From positions 2,717,001-2,781,000 of the forward strand of contig JAMXSV010000004.1 in the NCBI GenBank assembly GCA_027559495.1: a DNA stretch of 64,000 nt, in the 5' to 3' direction. Positions 35,535 through 47,021 of this stretch are shown in pieces. The stretch comes from Aurifilum marmelostoma. Lineage: Eukaryota > Ascomycota > Sordariomycetes > Diaporthales > Cryphonectriaceae. The position numbers and the translations under genes were made by a program. The notes below the pieces were generated by a model that was not told the DNA's origin, ran no database searches, and saw only the letters and a program-made list of their open reading frames with translations. Within the stretch, counting starts at the first letter, position 1. The number at the start of each line of letters is the position of its first letter.

Positions 35535-37280
35535 ATGAAGTCAGGTGGCACAGCTGCGCTCCTGGCGCTGGTATTCACAGCCGCTGCACAAGCAGACGAC
35601 GTCGTCACGATACCAGTCGCCAGGAGCCCAGCTAGCTCCCTGCAGAGGAGAAGCAGCCCCCGCCTCAGCAAACGCGCCACCCTCACTGAGTCCCTGGTCA
35701 ATAACATCACCGAGGGCGGCTACTATGCGACCGTCTCGGTGGGAACACCAGGCCAGTCCCTGACCATGGTCCTGGACACGGGCAGCAGCGATGCCTTTGT
35801 CATTGCTGCCGACGCCGACCTGTGCACGGAGCGGAGGCTACAGATCTACTACCAGGAGACCTGCGGGGCGACCTACAACTCATCTGAGAGCTCGACGTTC
35901 AAGGACCTCATCCCTGGCGGGTTCCAGATCCAGTACGCCGACGGGACCACCGCGGCGGGCGACTATTTCACAGATGACTTTACGATCGGTACCAAGACCG
36001 TCAAGAATCTGCAGATGGGTCTTGCCAACGAGACGGCCGTCGGGGTAGGCATCCTGGGCATCGGGTTCGAGCTCAACGAGGCCGCCGAGAAGGTCTACTC
36101 AAACCTTGTGGCGAGCATGGTGAACCAGAGCGTCGTGAGCACCATGGCCTATTCGCTGTATCTCAACGACTACTACTCGTCCACGGGCAACATCCTGTTT
36201 GGAGGCGTCGACACGGAGAAGTTCATAGGCGACCTCGCTGTCGTGCCCATCCTGCCAGATGCCGAGTCCAAGAACTACAGCAGCTTTACTGTTGGTCTGA
36301 CGGGCCTCTCGTTTGCCCTGTCCAATGGCACCACCTACAACCAAAGCCTGTCGGACGAGGAAGATGGCGTCCTCTCCTCCATCCTCGACTCCGGCACGAC
36401 CCTCAGCTACCTTCCCAGCGATATCGCCACCCCGCTCTTCGACGCCATCGGTGCCTACGAGTACACAGAGCTTGGGTCCAGCCTCGCCCTGGTGGACTGC
36501 AGCCTCGACGTCGAGTTCACCTTCCGCATCAACAGCACAGCCACTCTCGTCGTCCCCCGTGACGAGCTCGTCCTGGATGTCATTGATGCCGACGAGGTGC
36601 CCCAGTCCATCCCATTCGACGACCCCTGTCTGTTTGGCATCCAGAACATCGGCGACGACTCGGACGAGGAAGGCGGCGGGCCTGGGGCTGGAGGAGGCTC
36701 ATCGGTGGAACAGGCCGACTACGCCATCCTGGGCGACTCGTTCCTGAGGAGTGCCTATGTTGTCTATGACCTCGACAACCTGCAGATCGGGCTCGCCCAG
36801 GCCAACCTGAACAGCACGAAGACCAATGTGCAGGCCCTGAGCGCAGGGGCGTCCAGCATCCCGGCCATGAGCGGTGTCGCAAGCCAGACGGCGAGTAGCA
36901 GCAGCAGCAGTGGTACGTCGACTTCCACCACCGGGACGAGCACGAGCGGGACAACGGCGACGAGCAGCGAGAGCGATTCGGGTACGTTATTGCGATAGCC
37001 ACTATATGGTTCTTGTTGTTGCTGTTGTTCTTGTTGTCTGCGTTCAGAGCGAAGCACCGGTTTCCTTTTGTTTCTATTGCCCCCCCCCCCCCCAAAAAAA
37101 AACCTACCCTGCGGCTGTTATCCATCCTTGATTCCACTCTGCTAACATTGTCTCCTAGCGACCTCATCCAAGAAGTCAGCCGCTATGGGCCGCAGCACAC
37201 CTAGTTACGAAGGTCTCATGAGTGTTGTAGGAATTACACTTGCATTTGTCATGTCGGGAAGCCTCCTTTTCTGGCTGTAG
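35535..37280 (+). CDS. GPI-anchored aspartic protease (yapsin / Opsb type)
   Basis: 522 residues from two exons, 35535-36981 and 37159-37280. Secreted pepsin-fold endopeptidase held at the plasma membrane or wall. A signal peptide (MKSGGTAALLALVFTAAAQA) is followed by a propeptide ending near Lys-Arg (RLSKR), a Kex2-type site. The mature enzyme has GGYYATVSVGTPGQ, the first catalytic Asp in LDTGSSDAF, a yapsin-like Cys-containing loop, and the second catalytic Asp in SILDSGTTLSYLP. There are many N-glycosylation sites (NSSES, NQSV, NYSS). A Ser/Thr-rich stalk is followed, in exon 2, by a hydrophobic C-terminus (VVGITLAFVMSGSLLFWL) that fits a GPI signal. The intron (GTACGT...CTAG) contains a C14A9 tract. 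It is convergent with the peptide transporter. If the intron is retained the protein ends five residues later, without the anchor. Confidence 0.92.
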
Positions 37281-37826
37281 ACATTTGATCTTTAGATACT
37301 GTTCTCAACTGTGTGATGATTTAGATATTTCTGAGGAGCGTTCATCGGCGATGATATTTTCTGGAAATTCCAGCGAAGAAGCAATACATAGACAATGGAT
37401 GTAAATGTGATAAGGGGATAAGCCATATGGCGGAATCAATATCTTCGTTTCTTTGCACCGCATCATGGTCTGGCCTTGCAAGGGCTCAAGTATGAGAATT
37501 CAACCACCCGTCGTCAAAATTTCATTTTCAGTCGTAAACTTTACACGCATCTTTTGCAGAGACCCATATCGGAGTTGCAATATCCCGTCCCAAGCGCTTG
37601 TAACCAAAAACACCGACGCAACAGATCCAGGGAGCCATAGAATATACATACGCCAACCGAAAATGAAAATCCTTTCCCCATCCCAATACGGCCTTCCTCT
37701 TTCTGCCATCTCGCATTGAGGATAAAGCACAAGAAAAAGAAAAAAAAAAACCCCTAGAAAATCATGACACCAACAAGGTAATACTCATCCATCCGATACC
37801 TGTTTCATATTGTTTTTTCTTTTTCT
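37281..37826. other. Convergent 3' region, no gene seen
   Basis: 546 bp between the stop codons of the protease and the OPT transporter. AT-rich, and it should contain both polyadenylation regions. Confidence 0.6.
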
Positions 37827-40618
37827 TTACACCCACGTACTCGGTCCGAATGTCTCCCCTGGCGGCAAGACCGAGTACACGGCGGTACTGGCATAATCCG
37901 CGGTAGACAGCGCCCCGACGTTGCCGAACCAGTTGGGGGGGTCGGCCATGGTGAGGTAGAGGCTGAAGAAGACGACAATGGTGGAGATGATGAGGCCGCA
38001 GTCGAGGGCGGCCGAGGTGATATAGTTGTACTGCATCCACCAGGCGTTCCAGCGGCGCTTGATGTAGAAGTTGAAGATGGTGCCGACGAGGCCCCAGCAG
38101 CTGGATGACGATGTGTTAGTTTGGGGATTTCTGTTTCTGTGGGAAGTTGGGAGTGGCTGGGGAAGAGAAAAAAAAAGGACGCATGATAGGTGCAGAGAAA
38201 GAGAGAGGTGATAAAAAGATAAGCGAGGGGCTTACAGGTAGATGTATGTCGTGGCAGGAGGCAGATATCCCGACCCCCCAAGGATAAGAGGCACGTGAAT
38301 ATATCGCCACATGCTCATTGGATATTTCCTGGCAAAGAACCAAGAGAGCAGCGGTGCGACGGCGCCGGCGAGCCAGAACCAGCGCAGGCCGTTGTAGAGG
38401 GCGCCGGCGCTGAACATCCTCCTGGGCCCGACGGCGCCCCAGATTACGCTGGCTGTGTAGAAGACCTTTTGTCCTGTGCAGGTGTACTGGTTTGGCTGGT
38501 CATTGGAGCTGGAGAGACAGGATCAGTACCTATACGAGAGGTAAAGGCAGAGATCCTTGAAAAACCTACCACACATCCGGGATGTGAGCCAGCGCCCAAT
38601 TCATGACAGCAATCTGCACAATGGCGGACCACACGCTGGCGACCAGCTGGGCCGAGAACATGGTGCGCGGGGGCACCTTCATGTAGTGGCCGAGCTTCAT
38701 GTCCTGTGCGAAGCCGAGGGCCTGGGTGCAGCAGATGTAGCCGTAGTTCTTGAACAGCATCATGGCGACGGGGCGGCCGGGGACGAGGTAGCCGACGACG
38801 TACTCGGTCAGGAGGTTGAGGCCGAGCTGGATGTTGGTGATGGCCTGGATGATGCCGATGGGGACGGTGAAGACGACGGCGATGAGGATGCAGACCACGA
38901 AGGCCCACCAGGGGAGACCTGTTGGCCTGGGAGGGGTGGCGATGTCAGTGGATGAGAAAGGGAAAATGTAATAAAGAAAAACTCAAGAGTGGATCACTTA
39001 CCAGGCACACACGACCACAAATGACAGCGCAATCATGACAGCAAACAAGACCAGATACCACCAGTCATCCGCATCCCGGTACTTCTTCATCATGCGCATG
39101 TGGCTGTCGTCCTCCTGATTGCGGGCCAGCTTGAACTGGGCCTTCACCTGGCGGCTGTGGTACAGGATGACATGCACGATCATGGCCGAGATGCTGGCAA
39201 AGGCCAGGCCGTAGGCGATGACATACTGGGTGGGCATGAAGAGGGGCGAGTAGGCATGGTACTTGTCCTCGTTGAAGACGGCGACGTCGAGGATGGCGGA
39301 GACGTTGTAGGTGTTGCCGGTGTTGTCGTAGGACTGCGAGCTCTGGACGGGCATGTAGGCGCCGTACCAGAAGCCGCTGTAGTAGATGCCCATGGACATG
39401 GCGACGAAGAAGACGAGCACGCCGCCGATGGTGTTGGCGATGGCGTAGAAGGGGGTGATGAGCGGGGAGCCCAGGTAGCCCGAGACGACGGTCCAGTCCA
39501 GGGTCAGGGGCAGCAGGCCGTAGCCGCTCACGCCGCCAAAGAGCTGGTTGATGATGGTGTTGTCGGGCGCGAGCCAGGTGGCGAAGCAGAAGAAGCTCAT
39601 GCCCTGGAACACCCAGCCGGGCAGCCAGTACCAGACGAAGGAGCAGGCGGCGAGGATCATGAACCACTTGTAGCGGCCGATGCGCCAGCCGCTGGCCGAC
39701 TCCGGGTCCGCCTTGGACGAGTGGGGATCGTGCAGGGCGTAGAAGAGGGCGCAGTTGACGAGGTTGCTGGGCCAGATCATGGCGGCCGGCCAGACCAGGA
39801 ACCGCCGCGAGATGCCCGCCAGCCCGTAGCCCAGGCACAGGGTCGTGATGCCGAACAGCGTCTGCCACGCCCACCCCAGGTACTGCCTGTACCAGACCTG
39901 CTGCACGATGATGACGTCCGTCGCGTACAGCGCTCCGCCGCCGTACGCCGCGTTGGACATGACGGTTATTATGACGTGCTCCTTGAAGTTGAACCTGCCG
40001 GGGCAGAGGTTGAAGCGCAGGCCGAGGACGTTGAGGACGCGGTCCGGGAAGACGCGGTCCCAGAGCAGGCCGAGCGGGTAGGCCACCAGCTGGATGACAT
40101 AGGTCGTCACCTCGATGCTGGGGTTGCGCAGGGAGAAGAGCATGTTGATGCCCGAGCCGATGGTGCACAGCAGGAGGCCGATGACCCATGCCCGGATCGT
40201 GTTGGCTGGTAGGTCCACGTCGTAATTCCGCACCGTCGAGCGGACCTACACCAGATCAGCCTTGTTCATGACAAAGGAGGAAAAAAAAAAAAAGAAGGAG
40301 AGAAATAAATTGCTTTCTCTTTGGAGATCCAAAAGGCTGGCTACTCACTTCGGGATAAGGCGAGTTGTCCTCGACGATGAGATGCTCAATCTCGACCCCC
40401 TTCTCGGCGTTGCCCTGCCTGATGGCCGCATCGATCTGCTCCAGCTCGTCCAGGGGCATGTTGGGGTCCAGGTGGTGCATCTTCTCAAACTGCTTCAGCG
40501 ACGCCACGCCCAGCGACCGCAGGATCTCCCGCTCCGACGACGTCTCGGCCACGGCCACATCAAAGGCCACAATCTCGGCCGCGTGCCGACGCCGGAAGAT
40601 CTTGTGAAGGATGTTCAT
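37827..40618 (-). CDS. OPT-family oligopeptide transporter
   Basis: 805-residue plasma-membrane, proton-coupled transporter for small peptides or glutathione-like compounds. Five exons: 40618-40349, 40245-39002, 38926-38570, 38508-38236 and 38100-37827, all GT-AG with matching phases. The acidic cytoplasmic N-terminus ends in the peptide-clade signature NSPYPEVRSTV. Then come RAWVIGLLLCTIGSGINMLF, FNFKEHVIITVMSNAAYG, YGLAGISRRFLVWPAAMIWP, LTLDWTVVSGYLGSPLITPF, FKNYGYICCTQALGFAQDMK and SVIWGAVGPRRMF, all hallmarks of OPT proteins. The last exon gives RRWNAWWMQYNYITSAALD. About 14-16 helices. The neighbouring convergent gene encodes a secreted protease, which fits a role in using extracellular peptides; shared regulation is not shown. 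Confidence 0.94.
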
Positions 40619-42101
40619 CTTGCCTCATGCCCCTTGAAGGGGGAAGGGGCAGAGAAAGTGTGTCCGGGAGGGCTTGGGAGAGAGAGAGAGAGAGAGGGTG
40701 TGGGAGGGAAAGGTTGGTGGTGAGTCTGGCTGTGTATGTCATGCGGTAATAGAGGGAGTCTTTCTGGTTCTCTGTGTATTTACTGCCCGTGGGTGTATCT
40801 CTATAGAGACCAATGGAAAGAGGAAAAGAGAGAGAAGAAAGAGGCACAGGAAGAGAGAGATGGTCTAGACCACGGCTGGATGGGGGGTTTGACAGCTCCG
40901 GGAACGTCGTATGAAGAGGCAAGGCATAAGATGAAGGGTGGAAAGAAGAAAAAAAAAAAAAAAAACGTGGGAATATAATTAGACCAGAAAAGACACTCTT
41001 CCCAAGTCTATTCCGCTACCACTGCTCTCTCTCTATCCTTCCAACAGACCCTCTAGGAGAGACACAAGATAACAATAGTGCTAAGACACAAGAGAAAAAA
41101 GAGAAGAGAGAGAAAGAGAGGGGAAAAAAGCAACTATGGTCCATGAAAGTCCGCCCACGAGCATGGGAAGAACTGCGAGTAACCCCGTCGTCCGTTTCGG
41201 AATTCCAGCCACGAGGAACACCGGCATATGATGGTGGACTGAGGTGGGGCCTCGGTGCAGTTGAGTATAGCTAAGAACTAATGGCATGCACGCCATCAGT
41301 GACAGATGGGGAGAGAAGAGGGGAGAGGGGTGCAGAGGGCGTACCTGAGAGAGCCCGGGGAGGGAAAGGTGTAGGGTGCTAGCAAGAGAATAATCATAAT
41401 ACAAAACCAGAGAGGCAAACCAAGCGCTTTCCAGGTTGCGGTCCGCACGTTACCACTGTAGGGTCCTCCATCGGTGGTTCGCACTTCTCGTGAACCGTTG
41501 CGCGGAGGTAGAAAGTGGGCGACCTTCCTAAACGGTACTATCAGCCAAGGAGGGGGGTCGTGTCGGCCATGACCCGTGATTGGGGAAGATTCTCAAGGGC
41601 TGCTGCGACGGTTGCATGGCGTGGGAGGAGGGGTGGGAACGATAAGATGCCACCCAAAAAAAAAAAAAAGGGACAAGGGTGATAAGTACAGGGCTGTGTG
41701 GATACCATCTCCTCTGCGTATAAGTGTGAGAGAGACAATGTGAGAGGACTTGTGTTGACATGTCGCCCCCTGGATGTCGTGATAATCGATGGAGATCTTA
41801 AGGCGCATTTCGTCTCACGATACGAGAGTAGTCTTTCGATAGTTCTCGGGGACACAAATAAAAGAGTTTCATGCGGTTCATGATAGTGAGCGGTTGACGC
41901 ATTAAATTGTTTTCCCCCCGTCGACGCCTAATTTTATGCACCTCATCCGTGGGACGATAAGACGGACGAGTGCAATGGGGTTGCCGTCGGTCTACACAGT
42001 CCTCTAGTGTAGAAGAAAATACCACTTCTTTCAAGTGAGACACTGGTCCTCTGTACAGTGCAGTGAGCACAGCAGTGGGGAAGTATTGCTGCCCCTTCTA
42101 C
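40619..42101. other. Spacer, 1.5 kb, no gene seen
   Basis: Holds the promoter of the OPT gene (GA-rich leader at 40660-40870) and the 3' flank of the RBM-like gene. Frames present are short and low-complexity. Confidence 0.6.
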
Positions 42102-44881
42102 TCATCCCAGCCTCTCGTATCTCTCCCTCGCCTTGTTCCTCGTGACCTCGACAAAGTCAGAGTAGTTATCCTTGGTCTTCCTCGCCGCCTCTGTCGCCGC
42201 ATCGCCGATCTTGCCGCCCTCAGCGCCCAGACCAACCCCCGCAGCGTATACATCCGTGGCAATGGTATCTGTCCGTCCGGACCGGTCCGCACCCAGGCCC
42301 TCGCCAGCGGTCCAGCCCATCTTTCCCAGGAGTGCAGCACCCTTGGACGGCGGCGCAGCGGCCTTCTCGGGTTCCTTTTTGGCGGGCGTAGCCTGCTCCA
42401 GGGGTGCCTTCCGCCTTGGCGCGTTGGGCTGGTTGTAGGCCCGCCGCCGTTCCCTGGCCCTGTCGCGGTACTGCGCACCCTTCTTGGTTGGCACCATCTT
42501 TCGGGGCGTCTTGCCAATGCGGGCCAGCTGCGAGGTGGCCCGGTCGATGTTGCTCTGATCGGCCATGTTGCGGCGGTGCATCTCGCTCTCGCGCTCGTGT
42601 AGAGATAGCATGCCTGCCTTTGTGAACCTGCGCTGGCAGACGAGGCAGTGCAGGTTCTCTCTGTCCGCGTAGGACGTGTAGACCTTTTCCGATGGAGTTG
42701 TCGGGATGCTGCTGGCGGCAACACGCAGTGTGATGATCTGGGGTGCTTTCCCTGCAGCTTTCAATCTTTCTGCGGCAGCAGCTCGCTTTTCCTGGTCTGC
42801 CCTGTTCGCCTGGTGGCCCCTGTGTAGGGTCTCATGGTCACGCAAGGCCGTCAGGGAGGAGAACCTCCGCATGCAGAGCATGCAGGACAGGCTGTCTGGA
42901 TCGCTGAAGGATGTGTACGATTCCTTGCTTCGAGCCCGCTTAACCACCTGCGGCCGCTCAGTCGATGCAAGATTCGACTCGGCACTGTCGTCGGCCTCCG
43001 CTCGGGACTGTCCGACGAGCTCAGCACGCTTCTTGGCCCACATCTGCATCTGCGTGCCCATCACAACAGCAGGCTTGGCTGCCGTCTGGCCGAGCTTGAA
43101 CTTCTTCATCTTCTTGGCAGAAGCATCCTGTGCACTTGTGATCTCGTCAGCAGCTGCTGATGCTCCTGACTGCTTCTCGGGACTGGCTGCATTGTCCAAG
43201 GCAGGATTTTTGGATGATGGTGTTGTCCCGACGACGTCCTCTGTAACTCTCAGAGCGCTGGGATAGACCCGAGGGTCCCAGTATTTCAGGTAGATATCCC
43301 GATTGTAGATAGGACTGAAGACGTAGCGGTGGTTCTCTTCATTCACCTGACCAGAATGCGGAGTGAAGACGCCTGTGTGGATGAAGGCTACTGTCACCGG
43401 CTTCGAGGAGATCGTGATGTTGGGTGACGCTCGAAACTTGGCGACGGCACCTTGCGCATCCTCGAGGGTGGCGAACTCGGCGAAGCCGTATCTCATGCCC
43501 TCGTCGGTCTTCTTGTCGCGCACGAGAAAGACGCGCCGGAGAGAGTCCGGTCTCGCCCCGAGACTTGCCGTTCTGGCGGTGGGTGCAGTCGACTTGAGCT
43601 TGTTCTGGGTTTCCTTTTTCGGTTCCGGCCTTGCCTCGACGTAGAGCTTCTTGACGCCGTCTGCAAAGAGCTCCTCGGTGATTGTCGGATCGAGTCCACG
43701 GATGACGAGATACTGCGAGGGAATCTGTTGCGGGCACTCATCGGTCTCACCAGTCAACGGCGGACCGTACGAGGTCACGTCGTCACGTTCGCGAGGATAT
43801 TTGTCTGGGAAGAACATCAGCTGATGCGTCAAAATGTAGGCCCTCAGAGATGAAGATTGCAAGGCGAAGGAAAAATTAAGGCTGAGGAATAGTTCTCACC
43901 TGGCCTCGCCGCGCGACACCTGTGACAGCGGTTTCTCGTGTTGTAATTCAAGTACGTGCACTTCCCAAAACAAGTCAGAAAGGGTTCGTCTTGAGACTCG
44001 CAGTGGTTCTTGAGACTCGCAGTGGCGTAGCTCGAAATTCATGGTATAGATGCTGCTCACCTCGGGACAGTTCCAGTCCTGCTCGTCCCTACCACGATCA
44101 TCCGCGCGCCCTCTCTCGTCCCTACTACCACCCTCGTCCTCCCGCCCGCGGCTGTAGTTGATGCCCACGCTGACCGGCTCCGATTCCACACCGCGGGAGT
44201 GGGCCAGCTGGAACTCGAGGCCTGGGTAGTGGTATTCGAGGAAGTGTGCAGCATCATTCACGTTGAAGAACTCGACGAACCCGATCCTGCGGCCGCGCTT
44301 GTTGTTCCGCAGGCGGATGACCTTGACACCCTCGGCGCTGAACACCTTTGTGTCTGGCGACGCACCCGTGAAGCCGTCCAGTATGTCATCCTCCGTGACA
44401 TCGCTGGGCAGGCCCTCGACTATGATTGTGGCCGAGGGCCGGCCGGGCCCGTATGGCCTGCGAGGCGAGCGGGAGCGGGATCGAGGAGGTCGACGGTCGC
44501 GGTAGTCGGCCCCGCCGTCGTCGTCGTAGGGAAGAGAGCTGTCGTAGCGGTGTGACCTTGCGTTCTGTTGATGATGGAAGCCGGAAGGAGAAGAGCGCCG
44601 GCCTTCGTCGTCTTGTTCGAGGGTAAGTTTGGGGGGGCAAGAGTTAGCCAACAAGAACAGGCAAACACTCAGAAACAAGCACTGCAGGTTGAGACATCTG
44701 CAGCCCATGCGGCATTACCCTTCCGCGAGCGATAGTGGTCATAATCGCCGTCGTCTCCTCGGTCGCGCCTTGCCCTTGGCGACCTCGAGCTGCGACGGTA
44801 GCTGTGGTCGTAGTCGTGGTCGCGGTCGTGGTCGCGAGATCGTGACCTATATCGGTACCGAGCCCGGTCGTCGTCGTACAT
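42102..44881 (-). CDS. RBM5/RBM10-like RNA-binding protein (RRM, RanBP2 finger, RRM, C2H2, G-patch)
   Basis: 825 residues in four exons: 44881-44719, 44611-44061, 43960-43900 and 43804-42102. Phases agree. Predicted nuclear splicing factor. Order: an Arg/Ser/Asp-rich RS-like N-terminus (1-100); RRM1 (about 110-200; SATIIVEGLPSDVTEDD, RRIGFVEFF); a RanBP2 zinc finger (about 233-256) reading DWNCPE, then CTYLNYNTRNRCHRC, with all four Cys present and an intron splitting it after the first; RRM2 (about 288-390; SQYLVIRGLDPTITEE, MRYGFAEFATLEDA); two U1-type C2H2 fingers (SCMLCMRRFSSLTALRDH near 563; LHCLVCQRRFTKAGMLSLHE near 641); and a G-patch (GAALLGKMGWTAGEGLGADR near 750). This is the vertebrate RBM5/6/10 order, without an obvious OCRE domain. 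Family members act in U2-snRNP and prespliceosome assembly. It is divergent from the molybdopterin synthase gene. Confidence 0.92.
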
Positions 44882-45449
44882 TGCGATTTTTGGTGGCAGA
44901 TGAAAAGAAGGAGGGAAGAGGAAGAGAGAAAGACAGAGAGAGAAAGGATGATGTGTACCTGAATCGAGAGACGAGTATTATAGCTGCATGGTTGAAGAGG
45001 AAAAGGCGATCAGATGTTGTTGGAGGCGTTGCTTTGAATGTACTGTGCTGCGGGCCAAACTTTAGGGTGGGTTTAGGTGCTGAAGGCCCTGAGCTCCAGA
45101 AGCCCACTGGGCAAGTCAAACCCCTGCCGAAAGCGGCCCGAGCCTTGTGGGCACAGACTGGTCCCAGACTTTCCTCCTTCACACGTAATATGTCATAATC
45201 ACTGGCGATACTTTCCTTCACGATCAGCCTCGTCTCTCGTCTATCGATCCTTATACAAGGTACAATACTTTTCTCCCCGACTCTATTTTCTGTGACCCAA
45301 GCTTCTCAGTCTTGAAATCAACCACCTCCCTCTCGACAGCGCCTAATCTTACCACGTTCAAATCTTGCACAGCGCTCTCTTTCGAGATTAATATTGAGAC
45401 TTCAATCATCAACCACTTCACCAGCTTGGACCCTGGAGATTACCAGCAC
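44882..45449. promoter_or_regulatory. Divergent promoter region, RBM-like gene / molybdopterin synthase
   Basis: 568 bp between two start codons pointing apart, so both promoters must lie here. It is GA-rich beside the RBM-like gene and CT-rich beside the other. No specific factor site can be assigned with confidence. Confidence 0.6.
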
Positions 45450-46178
45450 ATGGCCACCAAAGACTCGGATGCCACGTCCGAACGGCACGAGCCAGGAATA
45501 TATGTGGCTCTCACTCATGATGTTCTCGATTCCAAGTCCATCATGGACCGTGTGAGAAGCCCTCAAGCAGGAGCCATCGTCTTGTTCGCAGGTACATCCA
45601 TATTACTTCCTATATGACCTGTTCTTCTCTTTATTTTGCCTTTCCTCTTATAGTTACGGTAAAAATAGGCACCACAAGAGACACATTCGGCGCCCGCCCT
45701 GTGCTGGATCTAACCTACCAGTCCTATATCCCCCTTGCCCTCACCACACTGAACTCCATCGCCTCAACAATCCGCCAGAAGCACAGCCTCAAAGCCATCG
45801 CCATCGTGCACCGCCTCGGGCCCGTCCCGATCGGCGAGGAGAGCATCCTGATCGCCGTGTCATCGCCTCACAGACAGGCGGCCTGGCGGGCGGGTGAGGA
45901 GTGCCTAGAGGAGGTCAAGGCGAGGGCCGAGATCTGGAAACTGGAGAGGTTCGTCGGGGATGAGGAGGGGGGGCGTGTGGAGGGCGAACCGGGACGGGAT
46001 GCCGGGGGAGTGGGTACCGCCGGCGGCTGGGAAAGAAGAAGGCAGTATGGAGGTGAAAGAGGAAGAGAAGGCGGTTCCGGAGGCGATGGGCCCAGTCATT
46101 AGGGCGAAGAGGACGGGTGAGAGAGGGCATGGGCCGGTGGTCAATCCAACACCTCATATGCCACCTGGTGGAGAATGA
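45450..46178 (+). CDS. cnxH: Molybdopterin synthase large (catalytic) subunit, MoaE/MOCS2B type (one-base frameshift near the C-terminus)
   Basis: Catalyses the sulfur transfer that turns precursor Z (cPMP) into molybdopterin, together with a small MoaD-type subunit; needed for nitrate reductase and other Mo enzymes. Two exons: 45450-45591 and from 45669 on; the phase-1 intron ends aaaaatag. Family motifs: IYVALTHDVLDSKSIMDRVR, GAIVLFAGTTRDTFGARPVL, LTYQSYIPLA, KAIAIVHRLGPVPIGEESIL and VSSPHRQAAWRAGEECLEEV. As written, the frame continues to 46102 with an unrelated Gly/Arg-rich tail. In the next frame, directly after a G7 run (45967-45973), the family's conserved WRANRD motif appears, followed by a plausible charged tail ending at 46178. 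One G too many explains this, so I give 46178 as the end. An upstream in-frame ATG at 45312 does not match the family. Confidence 0.9.
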
Positions 46179-46673
46179 GAAGAGGAGGAAAGCGCTTGAG
46201 CCACGCAGGTTTGAGGAGAAGCAACAGATTATCATGAGTGGTCAGAGAACAGACTGATGTTCTGTGTGCTGGTACAGTATGCCTTTGTATTGGCTTATGG
46301 GCAGTGTACTGAGTTGATGAATTTTTGGCGAAAATGACCGCAACTCAACATAATCCGAGACTTCCAGGCCGAAGCAATCTGAATGATTATAGTCGATTCG
46401 AGGCCCAGTGACACAATCAAGCCATACGACAAATTCACTCGGCAAAGTGATACTTGAATCTGAGTTTACTGTAGAATACTGCCGTTGCTGACAGATGTCA
46501 CTCGAGATTCTTGTCTCATCTCACTTCCTATCAAAGCTCATATGTCTCATGTCCACAGGCATTGGAACAAATAGCAATTTGAAAAACTAAACTGATGAAG
46601 CATCTAAGCCTTGGAGCCTCAACCATGCTATCATCTGCAAGAGTCTGCTCCCCTCCCCCCCCCCCCCTCCTTC
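46179..46673. other. Convergent 3' region, no gene seen
   Basis: About 500 bp, AT-rich, between the ends of the molybdopterin synthase and small secreted protein genes; it should hold both 3' UTRs. Confidence 0.6.
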
Positions 46674-47021
46674 TCACACCTCAAAGACAACAATGTAGGA
46701 CGAATAGTCAGTCACAGCAGTGCAGACCCCAGCTTCAAAGGTGTTATCCTGCGCCTGCGTCCCGACACAGTCCACGCCCTCGCTGACCCACCCGTACAGC
46801 TCGCCCCAGGTCACCGAGTCGCCCACGTCCAGCTTGCAGACGCTGTACTCGGCCGCGAAGTTGCCGCAGGTCTGGGTGCCCGAGGCGTAGTCTCCCGAGG
46901 CGATGACGGTGAGCTCGCCATCACAGCTGCTGCCGCACGAGAGGGTCCAGTTGTTGCCCAGGGCACTGACCGCAGCGGTCAGGCCGAGGATGGTGGCGAC
47001 GACGTTCACACGGGACTGCAT
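46674..47021 (-). CDS. Small secreted cysteine-containing protein
   Basis: 115 residues, one exon. A clear signal peptide (MQSRVNVVATILGLTAAVSA) is followed by a mature domain of about 95 residues with six cysteines, enough for three disulfide bridges, and mostly polar, aromatic and Gly residues, with no further membrane segment. I do not recognise the family. Small size, secretion signal and even cysteine count are features shared by many fungal effectors and surface proteins, but nothing in the sequence shows an activity. Third-position G/C bias is strong, which supports a real gene. Confidence 0.78.
   Translation of the reverse strand: MQSRVNVVATILGLTAAVSALGNNWTLSCGSSCDGELTVIASGDYASGTQTCGNFAAEYSVCKLDVGDSVTWGELYGWVSEGVDCVGTQAQDNTFEAGVCTAVTDYSSYIVVFEV

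Noticed and set aside
39100..40212. 370- and 374-codon frames on plus and minus strands
   Set aside because: Shadows of the large OPT exon; composition is Val/Asp/Gly or Arg/Leu/His-rich without motifs.
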